Assembly (NCBI GenBank): GCA_963802095.1
Contig: CAWDHI010000007.1
Span: 124,001-188,000, forward strand
Origin: CAVVEQ01 sp963802095
GTDB taxonomy: Bacteria; Chloroflexota; Anaerolineae; Anaerolineales; Anaerolineaceae
DNA length: 64,000 nt
Reading direction: 5' to 3'
The notes beneath the pieces were generated by a model. That model saw only the letters and a program-made list of their open reading frames with translations, was not told where the DNA came from and ran no database searches. The translations under genes were made by a program, and so were the position numbers. This document shows positions 55,855 through 62,485 of this stretch, in pieces (the first letter of the stretch is position 1; every line of letters starts with the position of its first letter).

Positions 55855-56508
55855 ATGTCTTTTGAATTGCTTTGTGGAGCGCTTATTGTCGTCCTGGTCG
55901 GACTTGCGATGGTATTAAATGGCTATCGCTGGTTCCTGATCATTCTGCCGATAGCCGGGTTCTTCTTCGGTTTCATGATTGGCGCGCAAGCCATGACCGC
56001 CATCTTCGGAGAGGCCTTCCTTGCAACCATCACCAGTTGGGTGGTCGGTTTCATCGTTGCGATCATTTTCGCCGCCCTGTCTTACTTTTTCTACTTCATC
56101 GGGATCGCAATCTTCATCGGCTCCTTCGGGTATGCCCTGGGTTACGGGATCATGGGTCTCTTCAGCGCTGATCTGACCGTGATCACCTTCCTCGTTGCAC
56201 TGGCCTTGGGGATCATCTTCGCAGTTCTTGCCTTCGTACTCAACATCCAGAAGTACCTTGTGATCATCGCCACATCCTTCATCGGTGCCGGCGCGATCAT
56301 CCTTGGCATCCTGGCCGCTTTTGGTTTCCCCCCGGAAGCCCTTGGCAAAAATGCACTTGCAATGGTGCTTCAGGACTCTGTTTGGTGGCTGATCGTCTTC
56401 CTCGCCCTGGGAATCGTCGGCACTGTGTTGCAGATCCGCCGCAATCGAAAATGGGAACTCACCGTCGTCGAGCGCAACTATTTTGATGACGCTACACCCG
56501 CAGCATAG
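55855..56508 (+). CDS. DUF4203/TMEM198-like polytopic membrane protein
   Basis: 217 residues, seven hydrophobic helices with a glycine-rich core (VLNGYRWFLIILPIAGFFFGFMIGAQ; then VVGFIVAIIFAALSYFFYFIG). The layout is that of DUF4203, whose role is unknown. GGAGG is 8 nt before the ATG. It is followed by the IS-split terminator at 56526, so it is probably a single-gene unit. Confidence 0.7.
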   Translation: MSFELLCGALIVVLVGLAMVLNGYRWFLIILPIAGFFFGFMIGAQAMTAIFGEAFLATITSWVVGFIVAIIFAALSYFFYFIGIAIFIGSFGYALGYGIMGLFSADLTVITFLVALALGIIFAVLAFVLNIQKYLVIIATSFIGAGAIILGILAAFGFPPEALGKNALAMVLQDSVWWLIVFLALGIVGTVLQIRRNRKWELTVVERNYFDDATPAA

Positions 56509-56525
56509 TAAGAGAACACAATAAA

Positions 56526-56538
56526 AAAATCGGGTAGC
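56526..56538 (+). terminator. Left half of a terminator hairpin interrupted by the insertion sequence
   Basis: AAAATCGGGTAGC here and GCCACCCGATTTT at 57814-57826 are the two arms of a hairpin. Removing the element and one copy of CTT leaves CGGGTAGCTTTGCCACCCG (one A-C mismatch, TTT loop), flanked by an A-run and a T-run. It would have served both the 55855 gene (+) and the 57830 gene (-). Confidence 0.75.
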
Positions 56539-56540
56539 TT

Positions 56541-56577
56541 TGGACTGCACCCTTTAGACAAGACATAAAAAGAAAGC
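56541..56577 (+). repeat. Left terminal inverted repeat of the IS
   Basis: 37 bases starting TGGACTGCACCC and ending AAAAAGAAAGC; 28 of 37 positions match the right repeat read in reverse complement. Confidence 0.85.
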
Positions 56578-56586
56578 CCCCACGTG

Positions 56587-57426
56587 TCAACTGGACAGAC
56601 ACCTCATTTCGTAGGGTGTCTGTCTTGTTTTCAATTGTATCCTCTCATGGTTGTAAAAGTAAATATATTCGTCGACCATCTGGCGAACTTGATCCAGGGT
56701 GGGATTTCTCACATGGCGTAAATACTCTTCCTTGAGATGGCTAAAGAAGTTTTCCATGGGTGCGTTATCCCAGCAATTACCACGCCGGGACATGGAAGGT
56801 GTGATGTGATATTGGCAGGTCAGGTCAAAATATAACGAAGAAGAGTACTGGGTACCCTGGTCGCTGTGAAGGATCAACTCTTGGGTGATATGCTCTTTTT
56901 GTGTGGCTTGTTTGAGCGTATTAGTCACCAACTGGATCGAGTTGTTGGAACTGACTTGATAGGCGACGATGAAGCTGTCATAGAGATCTTTGATGGTGGA
57001 CAAATATGCCCATCCCTGGCGGGTCCGGATGAAGGTTACATCGGTAACCCACTTCTGGTTGGATTGGCTGGCAACAAAGTTGCGGGCTAGAACGTTCGGA
57101 TAGCGGTGAAAACTATCCAACTGCTCCATCTTTGGATAGGGCCTGCGCCTGCGGGCGATCGAACGGATGCCAAGCTTGTTCATCAAGCGTAAGATCGCCT
57201 TATGGTTGAGATTCAACCCTCGTTTCTGGCTCAGCCACAGCTTGATCCTGCGGTACCCATAGATGCGATGCGAAGCCTGGTAGGCTTCCTGCACCCAACG
57301 CATCCGCTCCTGGTCCTTGTCCGCCTGATCGACTCGCCCTCGCCAGGCATAATAGGCTGCTCGAGAAACTCCGAAGTAGGCGCACAGTGCTTTCACACCG
57401 TATTGCCTCTCCGTATGCAGCATCAC
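56587..57426 (-). CDS. IS3-family transposase OrfB (DDE integrase)
   Basis: 279 residues. A HTH_21-type start (GVKALCAYFGVSRAAYYAW, about 10-28) leads to the rve integrase core: WVTDVTFIRT (first Asp, about 125-134), LILHSDQGTQYSS (second Asp) and NCWDNAPMENFFSHLKEE (catalytic Glu). It is the catalytic part of the IS3 transposase and works as an OrfAB fusion made by frameshifting or as a separate protein. Its GTG start (57426) overlaps the orfA stop by 4 nt (GTGA). Confidence 0.95.
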   Translation of the reverse strand: MMLHTERQYGVKALCAYFGVSRAAYYAWRGRVDQADKDQERMRWVQEAYQASHRIYGYRRIKLWLSQKRGLNLNHKAILRLMNKLGIRSIARRRRPYPKMEQLDSFHRYPNVLARNFVASQSNQKWVTDVTFIRTRQGWAYLSTIKDLYDSFIVAYQVSSNNSIQLVTNTLKQATQKEHITQELILHSDQGTQYSSSLYFDLTCQYHITPSMSRRGNCWDNAPMENFFSHLKEEYLRHVRNPTLDQVRQMVDEYIYFYNHERIQLKTRQTPYEMRCLSS

Positions 57427-57737
57427 CCGATATTGCGCTTCTCGAGCTCCAACTTTCGCAATTCGGCATGGAATTTTTTTAGCAGATCATTCTCCATCCG
57501 CAATCGTTCGAGTTCTGTCTGCGGACGCGTCTCTTTCCTCGGCCGCCCAATCGGTTTTTCAAAGGATGCAGCTCCTTCATGCCGGTACATCTGCACCCAT
57601 TTCTCGATCCGTGCCGGATCCCTGATCTCCAATCGCATTGCGATTTCACGGTAACTGACCCCCTCCTCCAGGAACATCTTCACCGCCTTTTCCTTGATCA
57701 CCTTTCTGTAATGCAACATCCCTTTCTTTCCAGACAT
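57423..57737 (-). CDS. IS3-family transposase OrfA (helix-turn-helix)
   Basis: 104 residues. The N-terminal HTH (KVIKEKAVKMFLEEGVSYREIAMRL, about 9-33) binds the terminal repeats; the C-terminus is a leucine-zipper-like coiled coil (ELERLRMENDLLKKFHAELRKLELEK). AGGAGG 7 nt before the ATG lies inside a hairpin (57739-57777) that may limit its translation from outside transcripts. Confidence 0.93.
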   Translation of the reverse strand: MSGKKGMLHYRKVIKEKAVKMFLEEGVSYREIAMRLEIRDPARIEKWVQMYRHEGAASFEKPIGRPRKETRPQTELERLRMENDLLKKFHAELRKLELEKRNIG

Positions 57738-57738
57738 A

Positions 57739-57777
57739 AAAGCACCTCCTGTGCTTGATTATCACATGAGGTGCTTT
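57739..57777 (-). promoter_or_regulatory. Hairpin covering the Shine-Dalgarno of IS orfA
   Basis: AAAGCACCTC (57739-57748) and GAGGTGCTTT (57768-57777) form a 10-bp inverted repeat directly upstream of orfA. On the minus strand the second arm to be transcribed contains most of the AGGAGG Shine-Dalgarno. Only transcripts starting outside would contain the whole hairpin, so translation from read-through would be blocked. Confidence 0.7.
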
Positions 57778-57809
57778 CTTTTTGTGTCCGGTTTTAGGGG
57801 GTCAGTTCA
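57773..57809 (-). repeat. Right terminal inverted repeat of the IS
   Basis: Reverse complement begins TGAACTGACCCCC and ends AAAAAGAAAGC, paired with the left repeat; the CTT target duplication follows at 57810. Confidence 0.85.
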
Positions 57810-57813
57810 CTTT

Positions 57814-57826
57814 GCCACCCGATTTT
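57814..57826 (-). terminator. Right half of the IS-interrupted terminator
   Basis: GCCACCCGATTTT, the partner of the arm at 56526-56538. It begins 4 nt beyond the stop of the 57830 gene, which reads toward it. Confidence 0.75.
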
Positions 57827-57829
57827 GAT

Positions 57830-58894
57830 TTAATCCGGATTATTTTTGAGAACAATGTCTGCGATCGTCAGGTTGTGCCGCGCGCGCAGCTCGCCATTGA
57901 TCATATCCACCTGTTTACGAGGAGAATAGAAAACCTCGCTCCAGCCGTAGCCCGCACAGGCAGTGGCGGCAATTTCATTCCCCAGTGCGTCGCTTCCCCA
58001 CCAGGCGCGGTAATCCGATTCCAGGTGAGGTTTGATATGCAAATCCAATGAATCGTAATGGGCAGAATAATAATAGTCCGGCGGTAACGCATTAAGCACT
58101 GTTTCGAAAACGTGTACCCTGATCTTTGATCCCGGAAGCAGATTGGCTTCTGCCACGCGGCAGAGTCCACGGATGGTTGCCAGGGGGGAGATCACCTCCA
58201 CATGTTCAATATTCTCAAAGCGCTTGCGGATATGCGAAATGACCTCACGCATCACCAATCCCGATGCGATGCTATCGGCGATGAATGCCGCAGTGATATT
58301 CTCGTGCTGGACGCGATCGAGGTCCTTATCCTTAAAAATGCCTAGCTCCACTTTGCGATTGTAGACGGGAACGGACATATCAAATACATGGTGAGCATCA
58401 AGGAGAACCTCATCGCAGTAATAACCGCGAGCATGGAAGATGGATTCCGCCACACCGTATTTCAGCCCCTCCCTCGCGATGGGGAAGATGGCCATGTTGT
58501 GCTGCCTGCGCGTGTTGAGTACCTCCTGGAGCTGCGGTGCGTGAAAGATGGTATCAACGGCAGATCCGATTAGATGTGAACGACGAGCACCCATACAAAG
58601 TTGGCCGGGCAGCGTTATTGTCTTTTTTCCGGCGAGTGTTCCGGCAGGTAGTCCCAGTAAATCCATCAGCTTCTGGTCGAAAGGATATTTGTGAAGGTAG
58701 ATGAATTCGGAGGTCGCGGGATTATGGTATAGCACCAATTCCAGTGTGGTCCCACTCTCCAGGCGAATGCGTCCCGGACGAAAAAGAGCGCTCCCCTGTG
58801 TGCCTTGCGGGTAGGGGAGCGGGTTTTCCAGTTCGAGGGAGCCGTTTATAGGGTGCTTGGGATCCTCATTGAATGAGAATGGATAATTGATCAT
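57830..58894 (-). CDS. Conserved protein of unknown function with a PRTase-like segment
   Basis: 354 residues, no signal peptide or membrane helix. I do not recognise the family. A central stretch ITAAFIADSIASGLVMREVI followed by ISPLATIRGLCRVAE (about 200-250) resembles the PRPP loop and following strand of type I phosphoribosyltransferases, although the usual acidic pair before the loop is replaced. Other pieces are PGQLCMGARRSHLIGSAVD (about 97-115) and GYGWSEVFYSPRKQVDMING. It is tail-to-tail with the IS-split terminator and 121 nt downstream of the citrate synthase stop, on the same strand, so it may share the latter's regulator. Confidence 0.6.
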   Translation of the reverse strand: MINYPFSFNEDPKHPINGSLELENPLPYPQGTQGSALFRPGRIRLESGTTLELVLYHNPATSEFIYLHKYPFDQKLMDLLGLPAGTLAGKKTITLPGQLCMGARRSHLIGSAVDTIFHAPQLQEVLNTRRQHNMAIFPIAREGLKYGVAESIFHARGYYCDEVLLDAHHVFDMSVPVYNRKVELGIFKDKDLDRVQHENITAAFIADSIASGLVMREVISHIRKRFENIEHVEVISPLATIRGLCRVAEANLLPGSKIRVHVFETVLNALPPDYYYSAHYDSLDLHIKPHLESDYRAWWGSDALGNEIAATACAGYGWSEVFYSPRKQVDMINGELRARHNLTIADIVLKNNPD

Positions 58895-59015
58895 GGGCAG
58901 CCCTCATCCTTAAGAAGTTTTATGACAAGGAAGGTTACAGCGGTTTTCTTAAAGTCGCGGCGCAGTGCAGCCATCCTGAACCGATTTTACACCAGGGTGG
59001 TGGAAAATTCAAATA

Positions 59016-60332
59016 TTAGGTAACAACTTGTCCCTGGATCATTTTCTCCAGGATGGCAGTGGTGAGTGATTTAGGGCGCTCGATGGGTTTATTCAACGCC
59101 CTCGCCCAGACAGCATGGGTGGAAAGACCGAGGATGCGGCTTACGCCAAAAAGCACTGTGTAGAATTCGTACTGGGTCACTCCAAAATGGTATTGCAGTG
59201 CGCCGTTGATGGCATCCACGTTCGGCCAGGGATTTTTGACTTTGCCGGTCTTCAATAAAAGGGGTGGTAGTATGTCGTAGACCGATTTTACCAGGGTAAT
59301 CAGTTCATCCCCGGGCAGGTACTTGTTGGCGAATTCCAATTGGGCGGTGAACCGGGGATCGGTGATGCGCAGTACAGCGTGACCGTAGCCAGGGATAAGA
59401 GCTCCTGCTGAGAGCTGATCGGCCAGATAGGTTTCGAGATCCTCCTTGGGGGGGATTCTGCCAAAATGCTCGCGAACACCCAGCAACCAACGAAGACACT
59501 CCTGATTTGCCAGCCCATGAAGCGGACCGGCGAGCCCGTCCATTCCGGCAGATGACGCCAGGTAAACATCGGATAATGCCGAAGCCACCAACCAGCTGGC
59601 GTGCGCCGAGACATTTGCCCCTTCGTGGTCGGAGTGCAGGATGAAGAACAACCGGCAGAGCTCCTTATAATCATCGTCGGTGCTTTTTCCGATCATATGG
59701 GCAAAATTTGCACTCCAATCAAGCTCAGGATTGGGCGGGATGTAGGAATCCCCGTTGTAACGGTGGTTATAGATGAAAGCTGCCAGGGCGGGTAGCTTGG
59801 CGGTCAGGCGAATCGCATCCTCCAGGTAGGACTCCCAATAATCGCTCTTGACCAGGCCGCGGGCGTATTCCTGAGCGAAAATCGACTCCCGTTGCATCGC
59901 TAGAATACCCTGTGAAAAAAGCGTCATTGGGTGGGTATCGGCTGGCATCGCGCGGATCACTTTTAAAACGTAATCGGGAATCCCTGCATGCTTACGCCAT
60001 TCCGCTTCCAAGGCGGCAGCCTCCTCGTAGGTGGGCATCTCATCCACCATGAGCAGGAAATATAAACCGCCTGCCATAGGCAGTTCTGAGCCAGGTTGCT
60101 TGGGAAGCAATTCCAGAGCCTCCTGAATGGTGTAGCCGCGCAGGCGGATGCCCTCATTCGGATCTACGTAGGAAACATCGGAAACCTGCACCATCACTCC
60201 CCGAATACCACTGTAGATCTGATCCACAGTAACGTCGCAAACTTTAAAATTGTTATAATCCCGTTTGATGCGGTTCATCCGTTCGCGAATTTCGGGTAGC
60301 TTGGCAGATATTTTTTCCTTGATGAGGTCCAT
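59016..60332 (-). CDS. gltA: Citrate synthase
   Basis: 438 residues of the long, eukaryote-like type. His236 (ILHSDHEGANVSAH), His272 (GLAGPLHGLANQE), the catalytic His318 (PGYGHAVLR) and Asp325 (ITDPRF) are all present. It condenses acetyl-CoA with oxaloacetate at the entry to the TCA cycle. The gene is 21 nt downstream of the iclR stop on the same strand, and icd plus aconitase lie on the other strand beyond iclR, so the first three steps of the cycle are clustered. Confidence 0.95.
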   Translation of the reverse strand: MDLIKEKISAKLPEIRERMNRIKRDYNNFKVCDVTVDQIYSGIRGVMVQVSDVSYVDPNEGIRLRGYTIQEALELLPKQPGSELPMAGGLYFLLMVDEMPTYEEAAALEAEWRKHAGIPDYVLKVIRAMPADTHPMTLFSQGILAMQRESIFAQEYARGLVKSDYWESYLEDAIRLTAKLPALAAFIYNHRYNGDSYIPPNPELDWSANFAHMIGKSTDDDYKELCRLFFILHSDHEGANVSAHASWLVASALSDVYLASSAGMDGLAGPLHGLANQECLRWLLGVREHFGRIPPKEDLETYLADQLSAGALIPGYGHAVLRITDPRFTAQLEFANKYLPGDELITLVKSVYDILPPLLLKTGKVKNPWPNVDAINGALQYHFGVTQYEFYTVLFGVSRILGLSTHAVWARALNKPIERPKSLTTAILEKMIQGQVVT

Positions 60333-60353
60333 GGTATTTCCTTAGAACGGGGA

Positions 60354-61154
60354 TTAGCGGGAGTAACCCATCTGGGCGGATATGATCCGGGAGACTTTAA
60401 GAATCCTGGAAGCGAAATCGTCGATCACTTCCGGAGTGAAGCGTTGAATGGGGCCGGAGATGGTGAGGGCGGCTTGGATCTCCGATCCGGCACCAATGAT
60501 GGGAGCGGCAACCCCAGCAGCATCCGCCTGCCATTCCCCCATGCTCACCGCGTAACCTCGCTGGCGAATGGTATCTAGCTCGGCGCGAAAGGCATCCGGA
60601 TCGACAACCGTGTTCGCGGTGAACCGGGTCCATTCCACCTGGTGGAGGATCTCCTCCCGCTGCGCAGGAGACATAAAAGCCAACAGAACCTTACCCGCGG
60701 CGCCGGCAGTGATGGGCAGCCGCCTGCCAAGCCTGGCGCTGAAGCGGATCGCCTGTGCACTTTCCAATCGCTCCACACACAAGCGTTCCCCGCCCTCCAC
60801 GACATAGAGACTTACAGTCTCCTGGGTGGCGGTGAGAAGTTCCCGCATGAAGGGAAGCGCAATCGTGCGCACATCCAGACTGGATGCGTAGACACCCGCC
60901 CATGCCAACACCTTGCCTCCCAGAGAATAGGCACGGGAGGATGGATTCTGGTTCAGGACGGTGAGGTCTTTCAGAGCTGCCATCAACCGCCCGGCTGTGC
61001 TGGGGGAAAGTTCTGTCTGGCGGGCGATCTCCCGGACGCCAAGCTCAGGCCTTTCAGTTGTAAAGCAATCCAGGATCGATATTGCGCGCTCTAGCGATTG
61101 GGTCATGGGGGCTGATTCAGATGTCCTGTTATATGGCACAATGTCCCTATACAT
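60354..61154 (-). CDS. IclR-family transcriptional regulator
   Basis: 266 residues from ATG 61154 (or about 250 from the ATG at 61106). N-terminal winged HTH with SLERAISILDCFTTERPELGVREIARQTELSPSTAGRLM. The C-terminal effector domain has GRRLPITAGAAGKVLLAFMSP and GEWQADAAGVAAPIIGAGSEIQAALTISGP. It lies between the TCA genes in divergent position and is likely to control them. A TATAAT/TTGACG promoter places the transcription start at the first ATG, so the mRNA may be leaderless. The effector is not predictable. Confidence 0.92.
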   Translation of the reverse strand: MYRDIVPYNRTSESAPMTQSLERAISILDCFTTERPELGVREIARQTELSPSTAGRLMAALKDLTVLNQNPSSRAYSLGGKVLAWAGVYASSLDVRTIALPFMRELLTATQETVSLYVVEGGERLCVERLESAQAIRFSARLGRRLPITAGAAGKVLLAFMSPAQREEILHQVEWTRFTANTVVDPDAFRAELDTIRQRGYAVSMGEWQADAAGVAAPIIGAGSEIQAALTISGPIQRFTPEVIDDFASRILKVSRIISAQMGYSR

Positions 61155-61160
61155 GATACA

Positions 61161-61189
61161 ATTATAGTGTTAAAATTTGCATTCGTCAA
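61161..61189 (-). promoter_or_regulatory. Consensus promoter of iclR
   Basis: On the minus strand TTGACG (61184-61189), a 17-nt spacer, TATAAT (61161-61166). The predicted start is at 61154, the A of the ATG. A 10-bp palindrome TCGAATTCGA at 61208-61217 in the same intergenic region, flanked by CCGCG and CGCGG, is a candidate IclR operator. Confidence 0.75.
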
Positions 61190-61255
61190 GCTTTCTTCCA
61201 CCGCGGATCGAATTCGAACGCGGCGAAAAAATGGAAAAGGAGAAGGTCATAGAAG

Positions 61256-62485
61256 ATGGCTGAACCTCGTGAGGTGATCGAGAAAAACGCGGATGGGCTG
61301 GTGGTACCGGATCATCCGTTTATCCCCTATATCGAAGGCGACGGTATCGGTCCCGAGATCTGGGCGGCTTCAAGGGATGTGTTCGACGAGGCCGTCAGAC
61401 TTGCGTATGGCGGAAGGCGGAGTATCGTTTGGGAGGAAGTGCTGGCCGGTGAAAAAGCACGTCAGGCAACAGGTATCGGCCTTCCAGAGGAGACACTGCA
61501 GAAGATCGCCGAATCAAGGGTGGCTATCAAGGGGCCGTTATCCACCGAGGTTGCGGTGGGGGGACGCAGCCTCAACGTAGCGCTGCGAAAACTTTTGGAT
61601 CTGTATGCTTGTGTTCGCCCGGTGCGCTGGTTTGAAGGCGTTCCCTCGCCCGTACGCCATCCAGAACAGGTGAACATGGTTGTTTTTCGGGAAAACACCG
61701 AGGATGTTTACGCCGGGGTGGAGTTTGAGGCAAAATCAACTGAAACCAAGATCCTGATCGAATTCCTGCAGCGGTCATTTCCTGAGGAATACAAGAAGAT
61801 CCGCTTTCCAGATAGCTCCGCATTGGGGATCAAACCCATCTCGCGCGATGGCTCCGAACGCATCGTCCGGGCTGCCATCCGCTGGGCGCTCGCCAACAAG
61901 CGTTCCCGGGTGACCCTGCTTCACAAGGGCAATATCATGAAGTTCACCGAGGGGGGGTTCATGACCTGGGGATATGACGTGGCTCGAATGGAATTCGGCT
62001 CGGTGGTTTCAATCGGGATCCCTTCGCAGGGCAAACTGATGGTCAATGACATGATCGTCGATGCAGCCCTGGCGCAGGTGCTGCTCACCCCCAGCGAATT
62101 TGATGTGATCGTCTGCACCAATCTGAATGGGGATTACCTCAGCGATGCACTGGCTGCCCAGGTAGGCGGATTGGGGATCGCCCCGGGAGCGAACATTAAT
62201 TTCGAGACAGGTGCGGCAGTATTTGAGGCCACGCATGGCACGGCTCCCAATATCGCCGGGCAGAATGCGGCCAATCCCTGCTCTTTGATCCTTTCCGGGG
62301 AAATGATGCTGCGATATTTGGGATGGAACGAGGCGGCCGACCTGGTACTCGCCGGGGTGGAAGGTGCCATTGCCTCCCGCAGGGTGACACCGGATTTTGC
62401 GGATAAGATGCGCGGCGCGGTACGAACAGGAACCCGCGAATTTGCCCAGAATATCCTGGGGATAATGGAGAAATCAATCGAATGA
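61256..62485 (+). CDS. icd: Isocitrate dehydrogenase
   Basis: 409 residues. PYIEGDGIGPEIWAAS (about 23-38), the substrate-loop GPLSTEVAVGGRSLNVALRK (about 94-113), and VVFRENTEDVYAG follow. In NGDYLSDALAAQVGGLGIAPGAN, Asp residues bind Mg. Family members oxidise isocitrate to 2-oxoglutarate with NADP (or NAD); the cofactor is not decided from sequence here. An AGGAGAAGG sits about 10 nt upstream. The stop overlaps the start of the aconitase gene by 4 nt (ATGA), coupling the two. Confidence 0.96.
   Translation: MAEPREVIEKNADGLVVPDHPFIPYIEGDGIGPEIWAASRDVFDEAVRLAYGGRRSIVWEEVLAGEKARQATGIGLPEETLQKIAESRVAIKGPLSTEVAVGGRSLNVALRKLLDLYACVRPVRWFEGVPSPVRHPEQVNMVVFRENTEDVYAGVEFEAKSTETKILIEFLQRSFPEEYKKIRFPDSSALGIKPISRDGSERIVRAAIRWALANKRSRVTLLHKGNIMKFTEGGFMTWGYDVARMEFGSVVSIGIPSQGKLMVNDMIVDAALAQVLLTPSEFDVIVCTNLNGDYLSDALAAQVGGLGIAPGANINFETGAAVFEATHGTAPNIAGQNAANPCSLILSGEMMLRYLGWNEAADLVLAGVEGAIASRRVTPDFADKMRGAVRTGTREFAQNILGIMEKSIE

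Larger units (their letters stand above)
56541..57809. mobile_element. IS3-family insertion sequence (IS150-like), apparently intact
   Basis: 1269 bp. The ends are imperfect 37-bp inverted repeats beginning TGGACTG / TGAACTG, as in IS3 elements, and the insertion is flanked by a CTT duplication (56538-56540 and 57810-57812). The minus strand carries orfA (57423-57737) and orfB (56587-57426), both intact, so the element may be active. The target is the loop of an intrinsic terminator. Confidence 0.9.
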
